DNA of 64,000 bases, taken from NCBI GenBank assembly GCA_030435675.1, contig CM059622.1, forward strand, positions 3,410,001 through 3,474,000, given 5' to 3'. Of the stretch, positions 21,301-32,473 are shown piece by piece (positions within the stretch are counted from its first letter, which is position 1; the number at the start of each line of letters is the position of its first letter). The translations under genes and the position numbers were made by a program. The notes beneath the pieces were generated by a model. The model made no database searches. It saw only the letters and a list, made by a program, of their open reading frames with translations, and was not told the DNA's origin. Source of the stretch: Steinernema hermaphroditum. Its lineage: Eukaryota; Nematoda; Chromadorea; Rhabditida; Steinernematidae.

Positions 21301-24300
21301 TTTGGGTGTGTCATTCACTCTATTGAATACTATTCACTATTCGGAAAATATTGGAGATTTGATATTGGGCAATTGTACCTTGCATTTGAGGTCTTCTTCT
21401 TACGAATTCTAGATCAATCTGATCTATTCTGAGCATGTACAAATATTCTTTCCAAAAAAAAGATTATCTGCATAGTCTACAGTCTTTTTTGGACACATTC
21501 AGTCATGAGACCGGTTAGTTCTTTTCATTTTCCGACAGAACTCTCCTTAGGATACTCTCGGAAAAAAAACTAACCAATCTCTCCGATTTGAAGCGACCTT
21601 TTTAGGACACCCTGTACAACGGTGTGCAAACACGTCGGCTAGACGAACTGCGTGTGTGCTGTAGAATTAGCTAATACTTGTTATGTATATCTAGACGAAA
21701 ATAAAACTAGATACTGTATTTAAATTCTACGCACTTTAACAAGCTACGATTTATCTGACAAAACTACACCCTCGTAAATGTATCAACTAACGCAATCCGG
21801 ACGACAGTCAAGTTAAGTTCGTCTGGACGTCTGATAGCTGTTATTCGAGGGTCGACGATTCGACTATAAAAGGCCAGAGTAGTTTGGCACCCACCAGTTC
21901 GACAAACACTCTGACTTGCGTTGTGTTTTGACTCTTGTGAACGGGTGGCCTATGAATTGCCAGATCGGCCTGTAATAGTGACCAGTAGTGGTGTTCATTA
22001 TTTCACCTAAGAGCAGAGAACTCAACATCGTTTTTGACCTTCCTTGCGATTACGGTAGCTCTGTTTTAATGATTTTAATCTACTTTAATCGAATCTTCAA
22101 GTTTCTAAGTTCTTTCTTAACGAAATTCCTAGACATAGTCGGTATATTCAGAAGACTGAACAGGGGTTTCCATAAATTTCCAGAACTTTTTTCTTGCATT
22201 AAAGTCGATATCGTCGATAATCATCATTCAAACTGTTTAGACTTGATATGGTGTAGAAGTTCTGCATGAACTTCCATCATTTAAAGTTAATCCGACTAGA
22301 TGTGTTGGTAACAAAGCCGTCCTAAAATAGTTACACAATTCGACAGCTGTCCGTATCTTATTCACTGTTCCTCCTCAACCTTATACGCTCTTTAACCCCG
22401 CAGCACCTGCTTTCTAAGGTCACCGTCGAGGCATTTGTTCTTTTCGTTCTTGGTCTATAAGCTGTCCAGCAAACGAAATCAGATGATCATGAGAAAACGC
22501 AAAATTTCGATAATCCTCTGACTTCAGTAATATCTATGCTATGAGCCCGGAATATCACTGCTCCTTTCATTTGTTTCAAAGTTATATTAATAAACAAGTT
22601 GCTAATTAGCCCTAATGCTAATTAAGAGGTCTCCTGCAGCAGGAAACCTCTTAATTGAAGAACCTTTGTGTTTTCGTTGACAGTCATCCCGACATATGTC
22701 AATCCTATGCACTAGGAAAGCTATAGTTTACACAGTCGACAGAACTATTTCCTCTTAAGTGCATCAAATCAAATAATAACTATAATCGTGTTGAGTCCGT
22801 CTGAAATTCTAAAAGCTTCTATTACCAATCCACTGTCTTCCGACACTGTTATTACCAGTTCACTAATTATGCAATTTCTTCGAACAAAGGAAGAAGTTAG
22901 AGGTTGCTGAAGCAAGTATTGTAATTTGGAAATTGACCTTCCTTGCAATTACGGTAGCTGCATTTTTATTTTTATGTACTTTAGTAGAATTTTCAAGTTT
23001 CTGCGTTCCCAGCAAATTTTCGACCAATATCCAAAACAATTAGTATGCTAGCCATAATATGTTCTGATAAAGTTTCAAAACAACAACCACTGCCTTCCGC
23101 TATATATCGTTTCAGGACCGCGTATCTCGAACGTAGGGTGGTCACGAGAGTTTCAGGGCTCAAGCCGGAAAAAACGTCCTTGTGAATCATGTGAATTTGT
23201 GAGCACACACATCTCTTAGTCATTGATATCTATGCGGCCCTAGCGATTTACCAAACGACTTATATGAATGAATATCCTGGTCTCCTATGGAAAGAGTCCG
23301 TTTAGAGCCCGTTTCGATCATTCCGTCCGCCGACCTAGGGTGGCCATGAGGGTTCTTTTACAGGCTCAGGCCGGAAGAAGGCTCCTTGCCGTCTGCCTTC
23401 GTACTGTATTCACCCATTCTTTAAATATCCAAATTAGTGAGCCTGATGAGTACGATGTCCTCTCTGAGGTGCGGCAGTCAATTCCCCGCTGAAGTCGTCT
23501 CCTTTCTTCGAAATGATAGCCACCATAATCCAAGCGAAACTTAAGATTGCTACAAGCAGTGAAGCAAATATTAACTACCCAAAACTACCCAAACGCAGAA
23601 TTATTGCAAAGCCAGATGAGTCTTCTTTGTTTTGTGCTCAAATCGAGTACGCTTGAGGTGACATAGAAGAAAATACCTAATTAATCTCTTCTACATCACA
23701 GAAGCGCCGACCAAAATTCAGATCGCTCCTTGAAAACATGTTGATTATGATCTTTCTGCAACACATTTCGCAGTTCTCATTGGTTCTATTTTTAGTCTTA
23801 AGTGCCTCTTCAAGTTTGGCAACTGCGAGATCGTATGCTATATTTAAGTGTTTTCATGTCTCTGCGGTTGTTAGATTGGTCTCAACGCGATTTGAGAGAA
23901 AACAAGACGGAATTCCCACGGATTTGCCCTGTTATTGTGGACTTTAAAGACTGTGTTGTTTCAAGTTGACGTTTCCCCTCTTACGTGTTGTTGATTTTTC
24001 TAATTTGTTTACTGTCTGTGTTAGTTAAAGTGTCGCCGCGTCATCCTCTAAGGACAACGGCAGTAGTCATATCATTTGTCTGTCTATCGGACAGCACCAC
24101 CCCCTTAAATACTTAGGTTTGTATGGCTGGTCTAAGCTTCTTATATTCGTTGGTAATCTTTCTCGTTGATGTCCAGATATGCCTCTCAGCTATTCGTAAC
24201 TTGACTCTTGGTCAGGTATTTCCTGTGTACAAGGTGTTGTGCAGTTGTAGTTGTATACTAACCGCATCTTTTAAAAGCGTATAAACAGGCGGAGTAACTA

Positions 24301-24313
24301 GTTAGGATTCTAA
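21301..24313. other. Unassigned spacer with minor repeats
   Basis: No gene is supported. The phrase TTGACCTTCCTTGC[G/A]ATTACG plus about 70 bp recurs at about 22035 and 22934. A similar pair (TAGGGTGG[T/C]CA[C/T]GAG…GGCTCA[A/G]GCCGGAA) lies at about 23135 and 23337. A 69-codon frame at 23738 begins with a signal-peptide-like stretch but has no further support. Confidence 0.35.
22620..22656. repeat. Short hairpin
   Basis: AATTAAGAGGT…ACCTCTTAATT pairs around CTCCTGCAGCAGGAA, giving an almost perfect 17-bp stem with one mismatch. No T-run follows, and function is unknown. Confidence 0.5.
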
Positions 24314-24478
24314 AGGGTACAGTTGTCATCGGACTGAACCCGAAAATCTATATTTTTTTTGCGACAGGACGCACATTAGTCACAAACTGGTTCGAACGAA
24401 AATGTTTGGATCAGACCTCGAAATTGGTCCATGCTTCACAAAAATGCGAATTTTCGGATTCGACCCGATGACAACCCT
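24314..24478. repeat. MITE-like inverted repeat
   Basis: The ends (TTGTCATCGGACTGAACCCG at left, reverse complement TTGTCATCGGGTCGAATCCG at right) are imperfectly inverted over about 25 bp, within AGGGT termini. Confidence 0.45.
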
Positions 24479-25188
24479 ACTAAAGAACAAGAATTATCAA
24501 GAACGAGGCGAACAGGACTGCCAAGTTCTAGTTGTAAACTCACAGTATCTTTTCAATAAGTAGGCGGAGTGAGCATTCTACGGGGTAAGAAGGATGATTA
24601 TTCGGAACAGGTTCCGAACAAGAGAGAGATTCCAGTTCTACAGAGTCCCTGAAAAAACCGCTACCTATACCTAATCGAACCATAACTTGTAGATCAGGAG
24701 TTGGTAGTACTGATGTGTGCTGTTCGCTTATAGAAACAAGAACATGTGCAACCTGTGATGCTGATCCAGTTCACTTATTCGCGCCGGTAATTCGTGTGTG
24801 TTTGCATCTCAAACATTTTCATAAAGATTATTCCTTCAAGGTTCAAGGTCGAGACAAAAATGCGAATTTTTTTTGCGAGACAAAAATGCGAAAAAAAAAA
24901 ACATGTTTCTTTAAGGCGTTAAAGTATAGGGTTTTCGTGTCCTTTTGATGACAAACACTCATCTTCATAACCTACATTTTCAATTCCCCAACCGAACAAT
25001 ATCTAAAGAAACTGTTTTCCATCTTCCACTATGTTTTCGTCCGAAGATCGGACATCTCCTTCCATAATCGTTCATCTTCACGCACTTCCAGCGACATTTC
25101 TAATCTGTTTTCGCGAGAATATTTTCGAGAAGATGCATAATATGTTTCAAAACATACCTGATATTTCGATATTTCCCGTTTTAGCGCT

Positions 25189-27556
25189 ATGACGTTCGAG
25201 CTTATCTATCCCGAGCGACTCCCAACGATTCTCTCTTACGATCATTATTTGGGAGCTGTCCTCGGAGTCATCTTGAACTGCCTCGTTGTGACCGGCCTCA
25301 ACCTGAAAAGGTCGAGAAAGTTGGGGAAATACCGATGGTTTATGATGGCGCACTCGATCAACGACCTCTTCTCGGCTATCAGCATGGGAATGCTGGAAGT
25401 GGTGGGTCATCACAGAAGTGTCATAACATTAAGTCGTCGTTTCAGTGCTTCGACTACAGCTTCAACACTTTCATCATGCTTGTCGACGGTCCACTGACAG
25501 TGTTCGGTACGATAATCGGCAAAACCTGCTTTATGGTTTTCGCTTCTGGTTTTATTCTGAATATTATGCTGTTGGCTTTGACGTTCGTCCATCGATATTT
25601 CCAGATTTGCAAGTAAGTGTATATGCATGAATATTTAAAATGGATATTGCCATGTTAACATGGAGATACTTAGTTCGAGAGAGGTACATCTCAATCCAAG
25701 GTAACTGGATGTCATTTACGAGAGCATCCAGAGACCGGTCGGAAAGCTGATGAATCCCACTGATCTCAAAATTTGAATTTCCTAATAGCCTTCTAGACAT
25801 CTGCTTAAAGGGACCCGGTCATGGATAAAAAAAAGTTTTATAAATCGTCTGAAAATTTTTTCCCCGTGTTTTCGGGGTCGCTGAGCACGGTGGTGAAGTC
25901 GGTTTCCCAAAAAACCCTGTAGTTTTCAAGAAACGGATCTTAGGATTCAGAATGTGTTTTACCGTTGGTCCCGACACGATCTATCCGGCGCGGCACGAGT
26001 TGCGCAATATTTTCATTCTTTTTGGCCGAAATAGGTGACGACCACGTCCGTGCTTGGGAACATTTTGCTCAGCAGCTTGTGGCGAGTCGAATGAGCCCAG
26101 GCGCGCCTAGATAGGACAAGTGCGTAGAAAACACGGGAACTACGGTCGTGTCCGTCATGCAAATCGTTTCGGGACCGACACACCGAGAATTGGACAGCGA
26201 AACTGTGTGGATCCTAAGGTCCGTTTCTTGAAAACTACTGGGAATTTTGACAAACTGATTTCAGCATGATGTTGGGCAGCCTCTAAAACAAGGGGCTGAA
26301 ACGTTTTCGGAACGAACCGCGAACTCCTTGCGCTTGAAGGCAAAGTTTGCACGACGTTTTTTGTCTATTTTTTGCTATTTCTCAGAAACTATCATGTTTT
26401 CCGAGAAACTGACTTCACCACCGTGTTCAGCAACCCCGAAAACAGGGATGTACAAATTTTCAGAAGATTTGAAGAAGTTTTTTTATTCATGACCGGGTCC
26501 CTTTAAAGTGCCGATTTAGGACATCCTGTAAAAGGTCATTTTTGTGGAGGGTCTTTTTTGTATTTTACCCAAAATATGTGTGATAGAAACACCTTATAAG
26601 CCGGTATACTTTCAGGGAAGAGCATCTTTACAAGTTCTCACAGAAACGATACATCGCCTTGACTGCTTTCATCATTGTCGCTCCTCTTGTGATCCTGGAT
26701 TTCGCTATGATCTTCGCATACACGTTCTCCTACGAGTTCACGATACGCAGCGGAAGCGAGGTCTATGGCGTGAGAGCTCTTTATGTGGAGGATCTTGTAA
26801 GCATCTTTCTCCTTGTTCTAACCAGCATAGATCCTTTATAATGTTCACAGCAAAAAGGGTTCTTTGCAATGTCTCCCCATTTCGTATATCTTTATGATTG
26901 TCGTAGATTTATTTTTATTGCCTGAAAACGACGAGAAATTATATAAAACACCTGGTTAGAAAGAACACCTGCCACTTGCCTAGAAAGAAGGCCTATACTC
27001 CTAAAGGACTATTCATTTTTGTCCAGCGATTACTCATCAGTAAAGCAATATCTGATTCAGATGGGACCAGCGTTCTTGGTCACCTGCGCTGTGTTCGTCG
27101 GCATGACGACCCTGTCCTACACTATTGTCTTCGTGTGCTGTCGGGCTATCTTCAACACCCTGCAGGCATCATCTCGTTCGATGAGCGAAAGAACAAAGAA
27201 ACAGCAAAAGATGCTCACCATCGTCCTCCTTCTTCAATCCATAACTCCCGTCTTCACTTCAAGTCTTCCGGCCGTCGGCATGCTCATTGGAATCCTACTT
27301 CAATTCAAAGGTGCCGAAAAGAGCCAAAGCAGTACTGTTTATCGGTGAAATTTTAGGGGTGCGGTGGATAACGTGGACCATGACGGTCACCTTCGTTTGG
27401 CTGCCGACACTCAATGCCACCATTTCCCTCTCATGCATCGCTCCGTTGCGATCGATGTTCACGGACTTCACCGGAATGAGAATATACAAAGTGAAGGTGC
27501 AGTCCGGTCAATGGGCGCCTAGCACGGGGATGAACACGAAAAGTTGTTGTAATTGA
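25189..27556 (+). CDS. Chemoreceptor 7TM GPCR, subfamily A, gene 2
   Basis: Exons 25189-25401, 25446-25612, 26616-26796, 27061-27310, 27357-27556; phases 0, 2, 0, 1; 336 residues. It begins MTFELIYPERLPTILSYDHY. TM3 ends LTFVHRYFQICK. The TM5 region has FAYTFSYEF, the third inner loop SMSERTKKQQKM, TM6 LLLQSITPVFTSSLPAVGM, and TM7 TFVWLPTLNATISLSCIAPLRS. It is clearly a paralog of the gene at 32474 (same exon lengths 181 and 250). Exon 4 was started at 27061 because the TTCAG|ATG acceptor matches the paralog. The 1-kb second intron contains a TTAA-flanked element. TTTTAG lies just before the ATG (probable leader acceptor). Confidence 0.87.
25805..26506. mobile_element. TTAA-flanked non-autonomous transposon
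   Basis: The ends TTAAAGGGACCCGGTCATG and CATGACCGGGTCCCTTTAA are inverted, with further inverted homology inside (GCACGGTGGTGAAGTC / GACTTCACCACCGTG, CGTTTCTTGAAAACTAC). The TTAA at both ends is the duplication typical of piggyBac-type insertion. The 0.7-kb element has no transposase and sits inside the second intron of the receptor gene. Confidence 0.7.
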
Positions 27557-27916
27557 TAACATTAATTGTTGTTGTGGGCGAACTAATAAATAGGAAAAGT
27601 CATGATTTTGTCACTTGCACGCTATAATAAGTTGTATTGGTTTGTCGACTACAACGCTAATGACTTTGTGACCAAAGTAATGACTTTGGAAGCAAAGTCT
27701 GGCCAAGAAGACTGTAACCACAACCCGACCACCCACGCCACCAAGAGAAGCCGAACCTTACCGTACACCGAAGCCAGAAGGCGACTACCGTGCGACGCTC
27801 GTCTTCTCGTGCTACATAGGACGTCCAGAACACGTTAATTTCCATTTTAGTTTTTCCTTTGTCTTTTCTTTTTTCTTTAATTAATTACATTACGCAATCC
27901 GAGTAATTGACACACC

Positions 27917-28105
27917 CAAAGTCTAGCCTCGTTCTTGACTGAGACATACACATGTACCTTGTGCTTATTTTTTAAATTGTTCGTTCCGAAGCCAGAACAA
28001 AAACAACTGATTTCCGTGAGATCCATGAATGTATGCTCTGTCGACCGGATCTTGTGACTGTAGCTTTTGGTAACGAACACTCAATCCATTCATCTGAAGC
28101 GCGTC
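27917..28105 (+). repeat. Dispersed repeat, inverted partner at 21111
   Basis: Reverse-complement match to 21111-21300; a shared frame across it is not conserved well enough to call a gene. Confidence 0.6.
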
Positions 28106-29160
28106 CGTATTACGGCATTTGAGCGACTAAAAGTGGCCACCGTAGTTCCTTCCATAGGCTTCAAAGAGCCTGGCTCTAGTGAACTCGTAGTACATCGAAC
28201 GGAAAGGTCGGCTATACTGGTGGCGCGGACATCGGAGTTCGAGGAGATCTTCAACTTGACGGCGAAAAACAGAGTACGATGGAAGGTGATGATGGAGTGT
28301 AGCAGATGCAGCATTCTTTCTTTCTGCGGCTCAGGGCGCGACGTCCGAGGTTCGACTGGTGGCGCAGATGCTGAAGTTCCAGAGAGCTGATCAATTCATG
28401 ATCTTTGTCAGCGCCAAGCTTTTGCAACAAGCAAAGTGCTTTGCATCTTGTTTTCCGTTTTACAAAAAGAAAACCACTAATTTTTTTACCCACTAAGTGA
28501 TTAATACTGAAGACTATAGGAGTCGATAGAAAATCTCCCTCAAAGCGCACATAAAATTCAGGGGCTTTCCAGCTGTTCAAAAATGTGATCTTCGGCACGT
28601 CCTTTCGGTGATCGAACACTCTCAGTTGAGCAAAAACAACTGGTTCACTTGCTAGCCACCTGGAAATCATGTAGACATACATCATATATTTCAGCAAAGT
28701 GTACAAAGACGACAGTATACACATACACTTGCAAGAATTCACAAAACGATAGCACGTGAATACTCTGCTACCAACAAATATCAGTAAAAGAAAGGGATTA
28801 CGGAGTAGGAATGTGAGTACGCATGGAATATGAGGAAAGATGGAATCCACAAAATCCATGAAATTCCTTGACAACCTACGTTAATGATGTTTTTTAAGAG
28901 GACATCCACTGTTCCACGTTCTTTATTGGTGTTTGTTCTATTAGGTTTCTATTAGGTATTAACAGTTGTCGATGTGAGTTCTCGACACTCTGACTCACTT
29001 GAAAGGTTCATCACGGACGTCAACGGGTTACCAGTTCCATATGAACTTCACTGCCAACGGTCATTTCACCTGCACAATTTGTTTTTCTCCTGGTGGGAAC
29101 ATTCGTACTTTCGAGTAATAACAGAAGTGTAATTGAGTGTAAGCCTAAAGGCCATCACAT
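28106..29160. other. Unassigned, with one long minus-strand frame
   Basis: A 207-codon frame (28874-28251, -) is the longest here. Most of it has no recognisable domain, but its last third (…LELQHLRHQSNLGRRALSRR…) is matched by + strand sequence at 18172-18250. It could be an exon of a duplicated gene or part of a repeat. Confidence 0.3.
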
Positions 29161-29164
29161 ACTT

Positions 29165-29330
29165 CTATGCCGCGCGCGCGGCATAAAAATACGGTAGAAC
29201 AGAGGGCACAACGAAAAAAGACGCGCGTGCGGCATAAGCCGCGCGCGCGGAATAAAATAGTGGTTATACTATGCCGCGGAGTATAACCACCATTTTATGC
29301 CATGCGCGCGGCATAACTTTTACCGTACGC
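29165..29330. repeat. CG-rich palindromic repeat cluster (left)
   Basis: Several copies of GCCGCGCGCGCGGCATAA-like palindromes alternate with GTATAACCACC/GGTGGTTATAC. The same building blocks recur at 31255-31435. Confidence 0.65.
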
Positions 29331-29689
29331 TTCTCTTGGTGCCTCAGGTGTCTCGTGTCGTGGAACAACTTTCTACCGTAGACTCTCTTGGCGCGCCAGG
29401 TATCTCGTGTTGTGGTATTAAGTCAAGCTCGTTGGGAATGGCGTGAAAGGTCCGTTTTGCATTGTCTACGGGGCTAGAGATCACATGTACTTGCATACAC
29501 GGTCTTTTGAGTGGATGATATGCAAATTTACAGTAATTTCCATCCTGTTTTAGCAACATGCAGCACTGGTCGGTCGATTTTGTGATTTTGTGCTGTTTTT
29601 GTGACCTAACATGCTTTGAACAATTGGGATGCGTTTTAAACTATTCCCTACTCTGCGTAGTACTTCGTTGTGCGCATAGAATAGGTTTC

Positions 29690-29830
29690 TATGATCAAGT
29701 ACTGCGTTTCACATGGCTACTTTGGCCTATTTCACAGGCTCTTGATGGTTTCTCGCGTATTTTTCTTATAAGCCAGTACTGAGTGCGGGTGATTTAGGGT
29801 GAGAAGACTGCTTTGATGGGACTGCAGTCG
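29690..29830 (+). repeat. Inner inverted repeat (left arm)
   Basis: Pairs with 30960-31100: both contain TTTCACATG[G/C]CTA[C/T]TTTGGCCT and GATGGTTT[C/T]TCGCG[T/C]ATTTTTCT. Together with the CG-rich clusters this suggests a 2.3-kb fold-back unit (29.16-31.44 kb). Confidence 0.55.
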
Positions 29831-29890
29831 ATGGTAAGTAAGGCAGGAAAAGCCATCATTTACGAGTCATTTGCATTCGTTTCAGATCTA

Positions 29891-30805
29891 TTGGGTTGTT
29901 AAGTTGAAAACGGGTCACTCGTGCAGCTATTGTTTGCCTACCTAAAACTCATAAATTTCACTTGAGGTATTTACAATTGACATGTAATAGCATCAGCCGA
30001 TTTTTTGGGCAGCATCCGCTTCCTTCGTTCATAGAACGCAAGGGGTTTAAAGCCGAAATATGTTTTTGGTCCAATTTTCGAGCCTTTTTCTTATTTTGAA
30101 TATCTTTCTCTGATATCATATATTTATGCACGAGTTTAGACAGAGGTTAGATAGAGCGAAGAAAGTGCTATAGGATAATTTAAACAGTAATCTCTCAGCT
30201 TAAAGAGAAAAACCATTGCGAGGGTCAACTTGGAAACATGCGGCCTCGGGTCGTCGGACTTTTTAGAAATCCAAGGGTCATTTTTTCAACATTTGGCCCT
30301 TTTTTCTTAAAAGTAGAAATGAGCTCTTGGAATCACTATATGGGCATGGTAGCTGTGAGCGGTAGCTACCTGCTGCATATCCCCATTCCTCTTTATGTAA
30401 CTTAACCGATTGGAAATGTTGGAGTTAACAGAACATGATGATTTGGCGGATCCATATTTTTGAGGTTTGGCCATGTTATGATGTATGACGAACACAGCGA
30501 TAGGTGCATTCGGTAGGCATGATTCAGTGATGTGCGTGGTTAAAAGCAGTCACCGTACATCACACAAATGCTACCATAGGAAGACCGTACATCACTTCGC
30601 ATTTTGAAAAATGGCCAAAAAAATGACCATGAAAATAAAATAGACCTCCAACATCAAAAAGCTTGCAATGTACAAGCCGCCAATCATAGTGTACGGTGAC
30701 AGTTAACTCTGCTCAACAGCGCGCTAATCGATTTCACCCAGAGACAAAAACTTATCAAAATAAAATATATTTGCTGAGTGACCCGTTTTCAATTTAACAA
30801 CCCAA
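29891..30805. mobile_element. Mariner-like element, TA-flanked, decayed
   Basis: The ends TTGGGTTGTTAAGTTGAAAA… and the reverse complement TTGGGTTGTTAAATTGAAAA… are inverted over about 32 bp (through ACGGGTCACTC) and are flanked by TA at 29889-29890 and 30806-30807. The length (915 bp) is below a full mariner, and no intact transposase frame is visible. It is inserted near the centre of the larger palindromic unit. Confidence 0.75.
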
Positions 30806-30959
30806 TATATGGAACAAGAACACGTTGCCCGCCCAGTTCAGCGAGAAGCGCTGCCAAGCGAAGTTCTGTTTGCGCTAGAATCTGTTGAAACTGCGGAAGA
30901 CTTTCTTGTGCACATACTAGCGCAAGGAAAAAGGAAAAGGCAAGGAAAAACCGTCAACA

Positions 30960-31100
30960 ATACTTTGATCAGAGCAGCCTTCTCACTCTAAATCGCGGTC
31001 GGCAATGTCTCGATTCGTTCGGAGAAAAATGCGCGAAAAACCATCGAAAACTTGTGAAACAGGCCAAAATAGGCATGTGAAACACACTACTCGCAACATC
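30960..31100 (-). repeat. Inner inverted repeat (right arm)
   Basis: Mirror of 29690-29830. The 237-codon minus-strand frame running through here and through the CG-rich cluster reads repeat sequence and is not considered a gene. Confidence 0.55.
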
Positions 31101-31254
31101 GGGCAAGAGATGCAATCAAAACTGCTCAAAGCCCTAGACACATCTCGAAAACTCATAGAAACAACAGATTCCGTGCGCAAACCTGACCAACCAGTCAAAA
31201 ATCCGCACGAGACCTCGATTTTCCCCGTGGCATACCAAGAAAAGCCATGGCAGA

Positions 31255-31435
31255 CCATGGCATAAACCCGCGGCATAAAAACGCGGCGGGTGGCACCACT
31301 ATTCCGCGGCATAAAGTATAACCACCCACGGCATAAATTTTTGCTCCGTGCGCGCGGAATATTCCGCGGAATAAAATTTACAATGGAGTTATGCCGCGCG
31401 CGCGGAATATTCCGCCGAGTATAACCAGGCCTTAA
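31255..31435. repeat. CG-rich palindromic repeat cluster (right)
   Basis: Repeats of CCGCGGCATAAA, GCGCGCGGAATATTCCGCGG and GTATAACCACC, related to 29165-29330. Confidence 0.65.
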
Positions 31436-32460
31436 TGAAATCGTCTGTTTGTAACTCAAGTGTTCCTTTCCAAGAACAAATTTCATATGGTTTTGTTGTC
31501 GCAGGCGTTCTTCTTCCCTCGGCGCTGGGAACGAGCAGAAATGAGTTTGCGCGGAGGCGAAGCGAACCAAATGATCGAACCAAAAGGGAGCATCTAACGA
31601 AGCCGTCCTGCGGCCATAGTAGACGCTCTTAGCTCCTCCATCACGGGACCCTTTCCGTTTTTCATTCTGCATCTTTGGCATCGATCCCATAGACAATTTG
31701 AATCAGGAATGTCAAACAGGGCTTTGGCCCATCTTCGGTCTGGCTGCCAGCGTAGGCATCAGTGTTGGTACCAGATCATAATGACCAAAAAATGGCCAAT
31801 CCAAAATGGCCAATGAACAGCATGGCTAAAAAATGGCACCGTCAGTGCCGTCACCATCGTTTTGACCATTTTTGTATGGCCATTTTGACCGTCTCCCCTC
31901 CGCGTTGCAGTGAACCGTTGGCGCCTTGAGTAGGATGCGCAAGAAAGTTGAGCGGGACTGAAGGTCTTCTTGGCCAAACGTTGAAACTAGGGCTCCCTTG
32001 TGTTCCAGGTCCTCTGGAAGCTAGGGAGATCTTTGTGCCTACATCCCCTAAAAGATCATTCTGCCAAGAACTCAACGCACTTCTTAGAAAGCGAAGAAAA
32101 GCGAAGAAAAACTGAAAAAACTTCCTGAGTCCTAGTTAGATCCTAAAAGCCAAATTTAAGCAAATTCTGATGCAGTCATGTTTGTCGGTTAGTCTGTCAT
32201 TGCAAAACAAACTTCGCAAAACATCAAAATATGTATTGTTTACCGTATAATGACAAAAGCATCTGGCCAACAATTCATGTTTTGCCCCTCTTGTCAATCT
32301 ATTGTCTCCCACCATTTACTACCGAAGTCACCGCCTATCAAAACGCTATTCCACATCACCGAATGGGCAATAAAAATTGCCCATAGACTGGCTTATCCGT
32401 CAATTCACCTGCTTCTTGCCGTCTCATTTCTTTTGAATTAACGAGTTTATTATTCGCCTT
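31436..32460. other. Unassigned spacer
   Basis: Around 31770-31890 the words ATGGCCAAT, ATGGCC and TGACCATTTTT recur in both orientations, making an imperfect palindrome. No gene is supported. Confidence 0.3.
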
Positions 32461-32473
32461 GCTCGGTTTCAGG

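Noticed and set aside
27007..27060. GTCCAG acceptor at about 27026 for exon 4 of receptor gene 2
   Set aside because: It breaks the reading frame; TTCAG|ATG at 27061 restores phase 0 and matches the paralog.
30983..31696. 237-codon minus-strand ORF
   Set aside because: It reads through the CG-rich palindromic repeats and an inverted-repeat arm; the RNIPRAR repeats in its translation are repeat DNA, not a protein family.
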